Below, in pieces: positions 43,943 to 52,638 of a stretch of DNA of 64,000 bases (the first letter of the stretch is position 1; each line of letters begins with the position of its first letter). The notes below the pieces were generated by a model that had not been told where the DNA came from, did not search any database, and saw only the letters and a list, made by a program, of their open reading frames with translations. The position numbers were made by a program, and so were the translations under genes. Where the stretch lies: contig NZ_BOPA01000032.1 in assembly GCF_016863515.1 (NCBI RefSeq), positions 62,001-126,000 of the forward strand, in the 5' to 3' direction. Origin of the DNA: Micromonospora gifhornensis. GTDB lineage: Bacteria; Actinomycetota; Actinomycetes; Mycobacteriales; Micromonosporaceae.

Positions 43943-44027
43943 GCGCCAACTCCAGCACTTCAACGAAGTGTTGTCAACACCTCGTTGATGGGCGACCCGT
44001 CCGGCCGCTGCATGTCACCCCGCCAGA

Positions 44028-44741
44028 TCAGCTGGAACCCCGGACCGCCTCGATGATGGTCTCCGCGACCTCACCCGGTCGGGCCACCGCCATCGCATGC
44101 GAGCCACCCTCGACCTCGCGCTGGCCCCGCGGATTGGCCCGCTCCGCCATGAACCGGTGCGCGGCGACCGGAATGTTCATGTCGGCGTCGCCGAACACGA
44201 ACCAACTGGGCAGCGACCGCCAGGCAGGATCGCCGACGAGGCTGTCGTTGAGAGCCTGCTCGGTGGCCGGCCGCTGGGTCCGGGCCATCAGTGAGGCGAC
44301 GTCGGCGGACGCGTCCGCGGCGAACTGCTTGTGGTAGGCGTCTTGGGCGATCGCCACCTCGTTGCCGCCGGTCGACACCGGATACTGCACAAGCGTGGGG
44401 GCGAGGGTGCTGCCGGGGAACTGCCCGGACAACGACAGCGCCGACTCGCCGGTGTCCGGCGCGAACGAGTTGACGTAGACGAGGGCCCGCACCGACGGGT
44501 TGTCGGACGCCGCCTGCGTGGTCACCATGCCGCCGTACGAATGCCCGACGAGTACGACCGGGCCATCCACCCACCGCATCACGTCCCGCAGGTAGGCGGC
44601 GTCACCGGGAAGGCTCCGCAGCGGGTTGGCGAGCGCGACCACGTTGTAGCCGGCACCCAGCCGGTCGATCACACCGTTCCAGCTTGCCGACTCGGCGAAC
44701 GCTCCGTGCACGAGAATGATGGTGGGCTGCTGATCGGACAT
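44028..44741 (-). CDS. Alpha/beta hydrolase
   Basis: A 237-residue hydrolase with a complete triad: nucleophile Ser in GHSYGGMV, Asp in FVFGDADMNIP and His in GGSHAMAV. IILVHGAFAES gives the oxyanion-hole HG motif. The sequence resembles the small hydrolases of the salicylate esterase/hydroxynitrile lyase-like group; the substrate is unknown. The ATG at 44741 has GAGGGAG 7 nt upstream, and two codons earlier a GTG is possible. It is divergent from the membrane-protein gene. Confidence 0.88.
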   Translation of the reverse strand: MSDQQPTIILVHGAFAESASWNGVIDRLGAGYNVVALANPLRSLPGDAAYLRDVMRWVDGPVVLVGHSYGGMVTTQAASDNPSVRALVYVNSFAPDTGESALSLSGQFPGSTLAPTLVQYPVSTGGNEVAIAQDAYHKQFAADASADVASLMARTQRPATEQALNDSLVGDPAWRSLPSWFVFGDADMNIPVAAHRFMAERANPRGQREVEGGSHAMAVARPGEVAETIIEAVRGSS

Positions 44742-44905
44742 GCGCACGCTCCCTCACTCCGATACCTGTTCACCGCCGGCGGCGCCGGTCACCCGCGTTT
44801 ACCCGTCAGATGGGCGTGAAACCTCGTGGTCGACTCGGCTGATGGTCCGGCCGGGCTGAACGCGGGCGATCAGCCAGTCGTAGCGGTGCCTGAACCGGGT
44901 GATCT

Positions 44906-44918
44906 TATGATCCAGATG
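44906..44918 (+). promoter_or_regulatory. Leaderless-type -10 element of the membrane-protein gene
   Basis: TATGAT at 44906-44911, an excellent -10 hexamer, ends six bases before the GTG at 44918. No ribosome binding site is present, so the mRNA likely starts at the GTG. Confidence 0.6.
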
Positions 44919-45733
44919 TGGCGATGGGGGCTCGTGATGGCTGGCGGTGGTGGCTGAGCGCGGGCAGTGCAGGACTGGTGGTGTTGCCGTACTGGCAGGG
45001 TGCGCGCTGGCCGGCGGTGGTGGCGGCGGTCTTCGGGGTGATCGTGGTCAGTGCGTGGGCGTGGGGCACCCGCAGCGGCCGTGGCGTGGGCGTGGTTGTC
45101 GGTGTCGGGCTCATCGTCGTGCTGGCTGCGGTGTTCGTCGTCTCGCAGTGGCCTCGCGGCCTGACGGTAGCGCCGTGGCTCGATTGGTTCGTGGTGTGGC
45201 TGCTGGTCGGTGCGGTGTGTCTGGCGGCGTTGGTCGTCGACCGCCTCTGGCATGCCTCGATGGTGGAGTGGAACTGGCTGACGGTTCGGTGGTTCGCCTC
45301 GGTGGTGCCGCTGGCCGGCGTGGTGCTGCTGTGCGTTGGTGGGCTCGGTATCGCCCAGATCGACGGTGACGGCAGGTTTCGGACCTCCGTTGGCGACGAT
45401 GAGATCCTTCCGCTGCCGACGTCGCTGCGCCTGGTCTCGGCTGACACGTGTGCCTCTGGCGGCAGCAGCGGCAATTGCACGGCCGAGTTCGTGGTGACGG
45501 CTACCGACGGTGCCAGTCGGCAAACGACCGTGACCCGGCTCGTCGCCCATTTGCGTGAGCGCGGATGGCCGCTGCAACCCGAACAGGGCAGCTACTCCGG
45601 CAGCCGCGATATCAGCGGAATCCTGCACTGGAGGCCGCACCGGATATGGCTGTACGCCGAAGCCGAACCGGCATCGGCGCTACCACCGGCGACGCCGCAC
45701 GACGCAGTGCACGTGTACATCGACAATCTCTGA
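44918..45733 (+). CDS. Hypothetical membrane protein
   Basis: A 271-residue protein with about five membrane helices in the first 150 residues (near 13-28, 32-50, 57-77, 88-108, 126-146), then an extracytoplasmic or cytoplasmic soluble domain with two cysteines (CASGGSSGNC) that may form a disulphide. No family is recognised. The GTG start is supported by the TATGAT promoter; the ATG two codons later is an alternative. Neighbours give no functional clue. Confidence 0.65.
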   Translation: MAMGARDGWRWWLSAGSAGLVVLPYWQGARWPAVVAAVFGVIVVSAWAWGTRSGRGVGVVVGVGLIVVLAAVFVVSQWPRGLTVAPWLDWFVVWLLVGAVCLAALVVDRLWHASMVEWNWLTVRWFASVVPLAGVVLLCVGGLGIAQIDGDGRFRTSVGDDEILPLPTSLRLVSADTCASGGSSGNCTAEFVVTATDGASRQTTVTRLVAHLRERGWPLQPEQGSYSGSRDISGILHWRPHRIWLYAEAEPASALPPATPHDAVHVYIDNL

Positions 45734-45769
45734 CATCGCCCCTACGCGGATCTGCCGCCGGCGGGGTGT

Positions 45770-46762
45770 TCAGTGCGGAAATGCGCGGGGGATGCGCGCG
45801 TTGAGGAGTTCGTCGCGGAAGGTTTGGATGCGCGTGATGACCTGTCGTCTGCCGATGGTGTTCTCGATGCGATCGAGGTACAGGCATCGGGCGGCGAGTT
45901 TGTCGAGGCTGACGGTGAAGTACACAGCCATCAGCGGGTTGACGAACAGGTCACCGCTGCCGGTGCGCCGGGTGAACCGGACGTCTCCGAACGCGCCGCT
46001 GGTGGCGGCGGCGATCTGTCCTTGGACGATGCTGGGCCGGTCCGGGGTGGCCGACTGGGCGTCGGCGACAGCATCGCGGTACAGCGTCGCCTCCCGGCTC
46101 GATCCGGGGATGGACAGGGCACCGAGGTAGCCGCCGTCACGGTCGAGTGCGGCGAGGTTCTCCAGCACCTGAACGTGGTTGACGCCGTCGTAGGCGTCGA
46201 TGCCGAAGCCGAGACTGGTCACCAGCTTGACCGGCACATCGAGCGCGGCCACGGCGGCCAGACTGGTGATGTCCTCCACCGGAGTGCCGAGATCGGCCTC
46301 GTCGCCCCGCAGCAGGACATCGGTGCCGCCATCGACCAGCACCACCGCATCGATGCCGAGGTGGTCGACCAGGTACCGGTACGCCGCCCGCAACGGCTGG
46401 ACGCCGAGCGGCGGGAAGGCGTACACGGTTGACGGCAGTTCCTTGGCCGCCAGCCACCGGGCGAGCGTCCGTTCGGGGAAGTACCAGTCCGGGCTGGCGG
46501 TGTCCGGCTGCACAGCCGCGACGTGCTCTGCCACCCACGCGTCCCGGTCGACCAACTCAAGCTGGGAGAAGGACAGGCTGGCCAGGTGCACCTGTGCGCC
46601 GCGGTGCCACAGGGCGAACGCCAAGGGCAGGCCGGCGTACACGTCGAATCCGCCGCCCGCTCCGGCGATGAGGATGCTCCGCGCCGGAGCCAGAGCGGCA
46701 AACAGCGGCGGAACCGCCAACGAGAACGCACCTGGGTCGGCTGGCAGCACGGCAGGATTCAT
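45770..46762 (-). CDS. DUF1152-family protein
   Basis: A 330-residue protein. An early Gly-rich segment ILIAGAGGGFDVYAGLPLAF is followed by VVLVDGGTDVLLRGDEADLG and LGFGIDAYDGVNHVQVLENL, which match the DUF1152 family of unknown function, often annotated near ribonucleotide or tRNA genes. Length is normal for the family. Start ATG 46762 (a GTG one codon earlier is possible). It is convergent with the membrane-protein gene, 36 bp away. Confidence 0.8.
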   Translation of the reverse strand: MNPAVLPADPGAFSLAVPPLFAALAPARSILIAGAGGGFDVYAGLPLAFALWHRGAQVHLASLSFSQLELVDRDAWVAEHVAAVQPDTASPDWYFPERTLARWLAAKELPSTVYAFPPLGVQPLRAAYRYLVDHLGIDAVVLVDGGTDVLLRGDEADLGTPVEDITSLAAVAALDVPVKLVTSLGFGIDAYDGVNHVQVLENLAALDRDGGYLGALSIPGSSREATLYRDAVADAQSATPDRPSIVQGQIAAATSGAFGDVRFTRRTGSGDLFVNPLMAVYFTVSLDKLAARCLYLDRIENTIGRRQVITRIQTFRDELLNARIPRAFPH

Positions 46763-47000
46763 CACCGCTCAATGATCAGCCAAGCCCGGACCGTCCAAGC
46801 CACGTGGTCCACCCGCGACGGGCAACAGCGCCCGGGTGTACGAACGACCACCGAGACAAGGCGGCCGGCGCTGCCAGAGTGGGTCGCGTCCGCGCCGGAG
46901 ATGCCCTTGCGCGCCATGTTGGTGACGCTCGTGCATGTGGGCGATGTACCGTCCGTAGCAGTGGCCCGCCGATCCAGCCTGTCATCGGGGGAGCGTAGCC

Positions 47001-47135
47001 GTGTCGCACGTTGACCCGCGTTTCGGTGCCCAGCTGCGCGCTCTCCGGAGCAAGCATGGGTTGTCCCTGCGTGCGCTCGGTCAAGCGACTGGGCTGGCAC
47101 CAGCGGCGTCCGGGTTCCGTTGTCCGGCCAGGTGA
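47001..47135 (+). pseudogene. Truncated XRE-type helix-turn-helix gene
   Basis: A 44-codon frame with an intact start: GGGGGAG lies about 8 nt before the GTG. The peptide MSHVDPRFGAQLRALRSKHG continues LSLRALGQATGLAP, the first helices of an XRE repressor, then leaves the family pattern and stops. The DNA-recognition helix and the rest are missing. It is the first of three adjacent remnants in an otherwise gene-poor 0.9-kb stretch (46763-47675). Confidence 0.6.
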
Positions 47136-47140
47136 GTCGG

Positions 47141-47329
47141 CTAGTCCGATGTGGAAGCCGTCGCCGCGTTGACGATCTCCTGGGGCGCGGCGACGTGCCC
47201 CTGATACGCCCTCAGCCCTTGACGCGTCATCGACAGCCACACCCGCCGAGTGTCGGAGCCGAGACGCTCCTGCTTCACGTAACCCGCGTTGAGGAGGGCA
47301 GCGACCTGTTTCGCCCGGGACGGCGGCAT
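47141..47329 (-). pseudogene. C-terminal remnant of a winged-helix (MarR/ArsR-like) regulator
   Basis: The frame encodes RAKQVAALLNAGYVKQERLG, then TRRVWLSMTRQGLRAYQGHV, which matches the recognition helix, wing and last helix of small winged-helix regulators. The first half of the fold is missing; a TAG stop lies just upstream in frame. It is therefore probably a 5'-truncated pseudogene rather than a 62-residue protein. Confidence 0.55.
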
Positions 47330-47355
47330 GAGCCTTCGGCGACGCGGTTCCTATG

Positions 47356-47640
47356 TCAGCGGAACAGGTCGGCGTTCTCGACCACCCATTCGTCGTACGT
47401 GCGTGGGGGGGCGGCCGATGATTTCGCGGACGGATGGGCGTTGTGCGAGGGTCCACTCGGTCAGTTCGGCAAGGCGGCTGCCGTACTCCTCCAGGGCGTA
47501 CAGCGTCACGTCTATCGCGCCGTCGGGCCAGCCGTTACGTCGCCAGACTGCCCGGCTCTCGGCTGCTGTCACCTCAGCGGCCTGGATGTCTACGGCCAGA
47601 TACCTTCCCCGCCAACTGACCGCCGGCGGGGGTTCCAACT
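47356..47640 (-). pseudogene. 3' remnant of an NmrA-like NAD(P)-binding gene, frameshifted
   Basis: The minus strand encodes WRGRYLAVDIQAAEV, then NGWPDGAIDVTLYALEEYGS and VREIIGRPP, after which a run of seven G/C at 47405-47411 breaks the frame. Removing one base restores RTYDEWVVENADLFR and a stop at 47356-47358, the usual end of NmrA-type atypical SDR proteins. The N-terminal Rossmann part is missing, so the gene is both truncated and frameshifted. Confidence 0.55.
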
Positions 47641-47675
47641 GGCCACCGACAGGTGCGACCAGGTTTCCTGTACGG

Positions 47676-48284
47676 GTGGACCACCCTTGGCTGACCGCGC
47701 CCGCCGCCGATGTCGCGCAGACCGCGCGGTCGCTGCTCGGCTGGGAGGTGACGGCCAACGGTGTGCGGATCAGGTTGACCGAGGTCGAGGCGTACGCGGG
47801 CACCGGCGAGGATCCGGCCTCGCACGCCCATCGTGGTCCGACGCCCCGTACGACTGTCATGTTCGGTCCGGCCGGGTACGCGTACACGTACTTCGTCTTC
47901 GGTATGCACTGGTGTCTGAATCTCGTCTGCGGCGCGGAGGGGGAGGCGGCGGCGGTGCTGCTGCGTGCGGGCGAGGTGGTCGACGGGTTGGATCTGGCCC
48001 GTGAGCGGCGCGCCGGGGTGTCCGACCGGGACCTGGCCCGGGGACCGGCCCGGCTGGTGATGGCGCTGGGTGTGACGGCGGCGGCCAACGGCACGTCGAT
48101 GCTCGACGGGACCGGGCCGCTGGTGCTGACCCCGCCGACCCGGCCGGTCGCGCCGTCCGCCGTCGCCGCCGGCCCGCGTGTCGGCGTGGCCGCCGCCCAC
48201 GACGTGCCCTGGCGCTTCTGGATCACCGGCGACCCGACCGTCAGCCCTTACCGCCGCCACGTCCCGCGACGCCGACGAAACTGA
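47676..48284 (+). CDS. 3-methyladenine DNA glycosylase (Aag/MPG family)
   Basis: A 202-residue base-excision repair enzyme that removes alkylated purines. LTEVEAYAGTGEDPASHAHRG contains the catalytic Glu, and TPRTTVMFGPAGYAYTYFVFGMHWCLNLV is the fold core with residues that flip the damaged base; RGPARLVMALG follows. Length is normal. GTG 47676 (MDHPWLTAPA) is chosen because it begins the conserved domain; sequence upstream is remnant DNA. No strong ribosome binding site is visible. Confidence 0.92.
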   Translation: MDHPWLTAPAADVAQTARSLLGWEVTANGVRIRLTEVEAYAGTGEDPASHAHRGPTPRTTVMFGPAGYAYTYFVFGMHWCLNLVCGAEGEAAAVLLRAGEVVDGLDLARERRAGVSDRDLARGPARLVMALGVTAAANGTSMLDGTGPLVLTPPTRPVAPSAVAAGPRVGVAAAHDVPWRFWITGDPTVSPYRRHVPRRRRN

Positions 48285-48294
48285 AGGCTCCGGA

Positions 48295-48519
48295 TCAGTC
48301 GAGCAGTTGTTGGAACTCGCCCGGCGTCAATCCGGCCTGGCGGAGGATGGATGCGAGGGTTCCCCGCTTGATCGTGTGGTGCTGGGGGATGATCACTACC
48401 CTTCCCGAAGGGTTGCGGTAGACCGCGTGGCTGCCTTTCGTCCGCACGTGATCGAACCCGGCCTTGGCGAGCGCCGCGAGTAACTTCCGGAGCGGAAGAT
48501 CGGCCAGAGCCGGGCTCAT
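48295..48519 (-). CDS. hicA: HicA-type mRNA interferase toxin
   Basis: A 74-residue double-stranded-RNA-binding-fold toxin. KAGFDHVRTKGSHAVYRNPS contains the catalytic His of HicA toxins, followed by RVVIIPQHHTIKRGTLASIL. It should cleave mRNA when free of antitoxin. ATG overlaps the stop of hicB (ATGA), so antitoxin is made first in the order hicB-hicA. Confidence 0.88.
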   Translation of the reverse strand: MSPALADLPLRKLLAALAKAGFDHVRTKGSHAVYRNPSGRVVIIPQHHTIKRGTLASILRQAGLTPGEFQQLLD

Positions 48520-48728
48520 GCGGCCCTTCCGACCTGGAAGGACGTCACCAGCGGCGTGGCCTCGATGGCGGGTTGGGAGACCTCTTCGAGGTAGACCTCG
48601 ACCGCTTCCCGCAGGTTGGTCAGGGCTTCGTCGAGCGTCTCACCCTGACTGGCTACGTCCAGTTCCAGGCATCGGGCGACGTACCAGTCCTCTTCCTGGT
48701 GGACGGCAGCCGTGAAGGTCCGAACCAT
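48516..48728 (-). CDS. hicB: HicB-type antitoxin
   Basis: A 70-residue HicB with the partial RNase-H-like fold: AVHQEEDWYVARCLELDVAS, then GETLDEALTNLREAVEVYLEE. The short C terminus lacks an added helix-turn-helix, so it may be a minimal antitoxin that binds HicA and possibly the operator. AGGAGG lies 6 nt before the ATG at 48728. Confidence 0.85.
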   Translation of the reverse strand: MVRTFTAAVHQEEDWYVARCLELDVASQGETLDEALTNLREAVEVYLEEVSQPAIEATPLVTSFQVGRAA

Positions 48729-48851
48729 CAAGATCCTCCTGAATCTGGCAGGTTGCTTTCATCCTACGAGCCGGGGCTTGCCACGTGCTCTGGCACGCGT
48801 GCCGAGCGTGGGGGCGCTGTGATGGGGCATAAGGGGAGCCCGGCTCGCGGA

Positions 48852-48871
48852 ATAGTTGACTCGTCAAATAT
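48852..48871. promoter_or_regulatory. Palindromic operator upstream of the flavin monooxygenase
   Basis: ATAGTTGACTCGTCAAATAT: the TTGAC/GTCAA arms are perfect and the outer ATA/TAT match. It lies 57 bp before the monooxygenase start and has the size and symmetry of a MarR- or TetR-type operator. TTGACT may at the same time be a -35 element. No regulator gene is adjacent. Confidence 0.5.
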
Positions 48872-48927
48872 GTTGTCGGGGGCACCGGGGCCACCTGTCC
48901 CCGGTCGGATGACACGAGGAGCGCATC

Positions 48928-50043
48928 ATGCAGTTCGGAGTCTTCACCGTCGGTGACGTCACCGTCGACCCGACCAACGGGCGGGAGCCGACCGAGCGTG
49001 AGCGCATCAAGGCGATGGTCACCATCGCGCTCAAGGCCGAGGAGGTCGGCCTCGACGTCTTCGCCACCGGCGAACACCACAACCCGCCGTTCGTCCCCTC
49101 GTCGCCCACCACCATGCTGGGTTACATCGCCGCCCGTACCGAGCGGCTGATGCTGTCCACCGCGACCACGCTGATCACCACCAACGATCCGGTGAAGATC
49201 GCCGAGGACTACGCGATGTTGCAGCATCTGGCCGACGGTCGGGTCGACCTGATGATGGGGCGTGGCAACACCGGCCCGGTGTACCCGTGGTTCGGGCAGG
49301 ACATCCGTAACGGCATCCCCCTCGCGATCGAGAACTACGACCTGCTGCGCCGGCTCTGGCGCGAGGACGTTGTCGACTGGCGGGGCAAGTTCCGTACGCC
49401 GTTGCAGTCGTTCACCTCGACGCCGCGTCCGCTCGACGGGGTGCCGCCGTTCGTGTGGCACGGCTCGATCCGCAGCCCGGAGATCGCCGAGCAGGCCGCG
49501 TACTACGGGGACGGGTTCTTCGCCAACCACATCTTCTGGCCGGCCGAGCACACCAAGCGGATGGTGGGCCTGTACCGGCAGCGTTTCGCGCACTACGGGC
49601 ACGGCTCCGCCGACCAGGCCATCGTCGGCCTCGGCGGCCAGGTGTTCATGCGGCGCAACTCCCAGGACGCGGTCCGCGAGTTCCGCCCCTACTTCGACAA
49701 CGCCCCGGTCTACGGGCACGGTCCGTCGTTGGAGGAGTTCACCGCGCAGACCCCGCTGACCGTGGGCAGCCCGCAGCAGGTCATCGACCGGACCCTCGGG
49801 TTCCGTGACTACGTCGGTGACTACCAGCGGCAGCTGTTCCTCATGGACCACGCCGGACTGCCGCTGAAGACCGTGCTGGAGCAGCTCGACCTGCTCGGCG
49901 AGGAGGTCGTACCGGTGCTGCGCAAGGAGTTCGAGTCGCTGCGTCCGGCGCACGTGCCGCTGGCGCCCACGCACGCCTCGCTGCGCGCCGCCGCCGAGCA
50001 GGCCGCCACCGACCAGAGCGCCGGCGCGGAGGCCGGGCGGTGA
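48928..50043 (+). CDS. LLM-class FMN-dependent monooxygenase
   Basis: A 371-residue bacterial-luciferase-like flavin enzyme. MQFGVFTVGDV opens the TIM barrel; GLDVFATGEHHNPPF is the flavin/substrate segment, TTLITTNDPVKIAEDYAMLQ and HLADGRVDLMMGRGN follow. It belongs to the luciferase-like group that takes reduced FMN from a partner reductase, encoded next with a GTGA overlap. The substrate is unknown. ATG 48928 follows GAGGAG. Confidence 0.9.
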   Translation: MQFGVFTVGDVTVDPTNGREPTERERIKAMVTIALKAEEVGLDVFATGEHHNPPFVPSSPTTMLGYIAARTERLMLSTATTLITTNDPVKIAEDYAMLQHLADGRVDLMMGRGNTGPVYPWFGQDIRNGIPLAIENYDLLRRLWREDVVDWRGKFRTPLQSFTSTPRPLDGVPPFVWHGSIRSPEIAEQAAYYGDGFFANHIFWPAEHTKRMVGLYRQRFAHYGHGSADQAIVGLGGQVFMRRNSQDAVREFRPYFDNAPVYGHGPSLEEFTAQTPLTVGSPQQVIDRTLGFRDYVGDYQRQLFLMDHAGLPLKTVLEQLDLLGEEVVPVLRKEFESLRPAHVPLAPTHASLRAAAEQAATDQSAGAEAGR

Positions 50044-50663
50044 CCGCGCGTACCCTCGCCGTGGTCTCGGCCGGGCTGAGTCAGCCCTCGTCCACCCGGT
50101 TGCTCGCCGACCAGCTCGCCGCCGCCACCCGCGACGAGCTGGTCGGCCACGGCGAACAGGTCACGCTGCACCCGATCGAGCTGCGTGAGCACGCCCACGA
50201 CATCGTCAACCACCTGCTCACCGGCTTCCCGTCCGAGCCGCTGCGGCAGGTGCTGGACCAGGTCACCGGCGCGGACGGGCTGATCGCCGTCACGCCGATC
50301 TTCAACGCCTCGTACAGCGGGCTGTTCAAGTCGTTCTTCGACCTGGTCGACGCCGACGCCGTCGGCGGTCGGCCGGTGCTGATCGGCGCCACCGGCGGCA
50401 CCGCCCGGCATTCGCTGGCCCTGGAACACGCGATCCGGCCGATGTTCACCTACCTGCGGGCGGTGGTGCTGCCGACCGCCGTCTTCGCGGCCCCCGAGGA
50501 CTGGTCGGGCGGTACCGCGCAGGGCGCGTTGCGGACCCGGATCGACCGTGCCGCCGCCGAACTGGCCGGGCAGGTGCACCGCAGCGCACCGTCGTCCGGT
50601 CCGGTCGACCCGTTCGCGTTGACCACCGACTTCGAACAGCTGCTGCGCGGCGGGGACGCCTGA
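50040..50663 (+). CDS. NAD(P)H-dependent FMN reductase
   Basis: A 207-residue flavodoxin-like reductase. AVVSAGLSQPSSTRLLADQL binds the FMN phosphate, and TPIFNASYSGLFKSFFDLVD is the conserved FMN/dimer segment of this family. It should supply reduced FMN to the upstream monooxygenase; the pair is translationally coupled (GTG at 50040 within GTGA). Together they form a two-component flavin monooxygenase system. Confidence 0.9.
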   Translation: MTARTLAVVSAGLSQPSSTRLLADQLAAATRDELVGHGEQVTLHPIELREHAHDIVNHLLTGFPSEPLRQVLDQVTGADGLIAVTPIFNASYSGLFKSFFDLVDADAVGGRPVLIGATGGTARHSLALEHAIRPMFTYLRAVVLPTAVFAAPEDWSGGTAQGALRTRIDRAAAELAGQVHRSAPSSGPVDPFALTTDFEQLLRGGDA

Positions 50664-50726
50664 CCCGGGGGCGCAGGCGTACGACATCGCCCCGCACCAC
50701 ACGCCGTGGTGCGGGGCGGCGAGATG

Positions 50727-51566
50727 TCAGACGGCGTGCTCGGCCGCGTGCGGGTGAGCGACGAGCACCGGGCAGCGGGAGTGGTGCACCAGCGCCTGGC
50801 TGACCGAGCCGAGCAGCAGACCGGCGAAACCACCCCGGCCCCGGGACCCGACCACCACCAGCGCCGCCTGTTCGGAGGCCTCGATCAGCGCCTCGTCGGC
50901 CTTACGGCCGGTGATCACCCGCTCCTCGACGGTCAGGCCGGGATGGCTGCCCCGGGTGGCCGCGGCGGCCATGGCCAGCAGCTGCTCGCCGTCGACGTCC
51001 CGTTCACCCGAGACGTGCACCAGCAGGAGCGAGCCACCGCGTCGGACGGCCTCCTCGGCACCGTGACCGACGGCGAGTTCCGCCGACTCGGAGCCGTCCA
51101 CCCCCACCAGCACCGGCCCGTCGGTCGGCAACGGCCGGTCCGGTGGCCGCACCACCAGCACCGGGCAGTGCCCGTGCGCGGCCACCTGGGTGCCGACCGA
51201 GCCGAGCAGCAGGCCGGCGAAGCCGCCCAGGCCCCGGCTGCCCACCACGACCAACTCGGCCCGACGTGACTCCTCGACCAGGGTCGCGCCGGGTCCACCG
51301 GCCACCTGCCGCACCTCGACGGTGAGCGACGGCCACCGGTCGACCAGTTCGGTGGCGGTCTGTTCGAGCATCTTCCGACCGTCCTCCGAGGGCGCCGGCA
51401 GACCCACCTCGTACGGGTTGATCGGCACCCCGTAGCCGAGCGGATGCAGGTAGCCGTGCACCAGGTGCAGCGGACGGGACCGCCACACCGCCTCCTGGGC
51501 CGCGTGCTCCGCGGCGACCAGGCTCGGCGGTGAGCCGTCCACTCCCACCACGACAGGTCGGTTCAT
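50727..51566 (-). CDS. Universal stress protein, two USP domains (copy 1)
   Basis: A 279-residue protein made of two UspA domains. Each carries the start VVGVDGS/LVGVDGS and the ATP-binding loop VVVGSRGLGGFAGLLLGSV (first) or VVVGSRGRGGFAGLLLGSV (second). Such tandem proteins bind ATP and are induced in hypoxia or stationary phase in actinobacteria. GGAGG precedes the ATG at 51566. A strong terminator separates it from the second USP gene upstream. Confidence 0.93.
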   Translation of the reverse strand: MNRPVVVGVDGSPPSLVAAEHAAQEAVWRSRPLHLVHGYLHPLGYGVPINPYEVGLPAPSEDGRKMLEQTATELVDRWPSLTVEVRQVAGGPGATLVEESRRAELVVVGSRGLGGFAGLLLGSVGTQVAAHGHCPVLVVRPPDRPLPTDGPVLVGVDGSESAELAVGHGAEEAVRRGGSLLLVHVSGERDVDGEQLLAMAAAATRGSHPGLTVEERVITGRKADEALIEASEQAALVVVGSRGRGGFAGLLLGSVSQALVHHSRCPVLVAHPHAAEHAV

Positions 51567-51689
51567 GATGCCTCCAGACGTCGTCACGTCATTGTCGAAC
51601 GTCGCCGGCCGGTAGACCGGCCCCCGACACACCTGATGCGGGGCCGGTCCACCGGCGGCCGGGCGGGCCGATGGCCCGCCACCTGTGGT

Positions 51690-51719
51690 GGGGTGGCGCC
51701 GGGGGAGCGGCGCGACCCC
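51690..51719 (-). terminator. Terminator downstream of USP copy 2
   Basis: GGGGTGGCGCCG (51690-51701) pairs with CGGCGCGACCCC (51708-51719): 12-bp stem with one G-G mismatch and a 6-nt loop. It lies 7 bp beyond the USP copy 2 stop codon on the minus strand. A further short hairpin (GGCCGG/CCGGCC near 51607-51622) lies downstream. Confidence 0.65.
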
Positions 51720-51725
51720 ACCGGA

Positions 51726-52619
51726 TCACGAACCTTCGACGGTACGCGGCTCGCGGACCACCACCACCGCAGTGTCCGCGTGGTGCAGGACCGCGTGGCT
51801 GACCGAGCCGAGCAGCAGCCCGGCCAGCGCCCCGCGTCCCCGCGCGCCGACGACCACCAACTGGGCGTCACGGGACTGCTCCACCAAGGCGCGGGCGGGG
51901 GAGCCACGGACCAGCAGCTGCCGCACCGGCACCTTCGGGTACCGCGGCGACCACCTGGCCACGGCGTCGGCGAGGACCTGTTCCTCCTGCTCCCGGAAGG
52001 CGTCCAGGTCGTAGACCAGCGGCAGGATGTCGCCCGGACCGGCCGGCGCCGGGTAGAGCCAGGAGTGCACGGCAACCAGTTCGGTGTCGCGCCGGGCGGC
52101 CTCCTCGAACGCGAAACCGATCGCCTCATCGGAGGCGGGGGAGCCGTCGACGCCGACCACCACCGGCCCGTCCGCGCGCTGCTCACCCCGGACCACCAGT
52201 ACCGGGCAGCTGGCCCGGGCACTGAGCTGCACGGCCACCGAGCCGAGCAGCAGCCCGGCGAATCCGCCCAGGCCCCGGCTGCCGAGCACCAGCAGCGCGG
52301 CGTTGTCGGCCTCGGCGAGCATGACCGCCGGTGCCGCGCCGTGCACCACCGCGCCGGTGACCGACACCTCCGGGGCGATCTTGGTGGCTTCGGCCACCGC
52401 GTCGGCCACGAACTGCTCGGCCTGGTTGCGCAGGCCGGCGTCGGCCGGCGCGCCCGGTGCGGGGCCCAGCGGCACCCGCATCAACGGCCAGATGAACGCG
52501 TGCACGACCCGCAGCGGTCGCTGCCGGTACGCGGCCTCCCGGGCCGCGGCCCGCACCGCGTGCAGGGCAGTCTCGGAACCGTCCACACCCACCACGACGG
52601 GGGCGTTGTTGCTGCTCAT
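51726..52619 (-). CDS. Universal stress protein, two USP domains (copy 2)
   Basis: A 297-residue tandem UspA protein. The N-terminal domain has VVVGVDGSETALHAVRAA and LVLGSRGLGGFAGLLLGSVA; the second has VVVGVDGSPASDEAIGFA and VVVGARGRGALAGLLLGSVS. The ATG at 52619 follows AGGAGG by 5 nt. It starts 20 bp after the P-type ATPase stop, so the ATPase and this USP probably share an mRNA. Confidence 0.93.
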   Translation of the reverse strand: MSSNNAPVVVGVDGSETALHAVRAAAREAAYRQRPLRVVHAFIWPLMRVPLGPAPGAPADAGLRNQAEQFVADAVAEATKIAPEVSVTGAVVHGAAPAVMLAEADNAALLVLGSRGLGGFAGLLLGSVAVQLSARASCPVLVVRGEQRADGPVVVGVDGSPASDEAIGFAFEEAARRDTELVAVHSWLYPAPAGPGDILPLVYDLDAFREQEEQVLADAVARWSPRYPKVPVRQLLVRGSPARALVEQSRDAQLVVVGARGRGALAGLLLGSVSHAVLHHADTAVVVVREPRTVEGS

Positions 52620-52638
52620 CGAGTCCTCCTTCGGCTCA

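Noticed and set aside
46762..47100. Minus-strand 112-codon ORF next to DUF1152
   Set aside because: Random-looking composition, overlaps the XRE remnant, no start signal.
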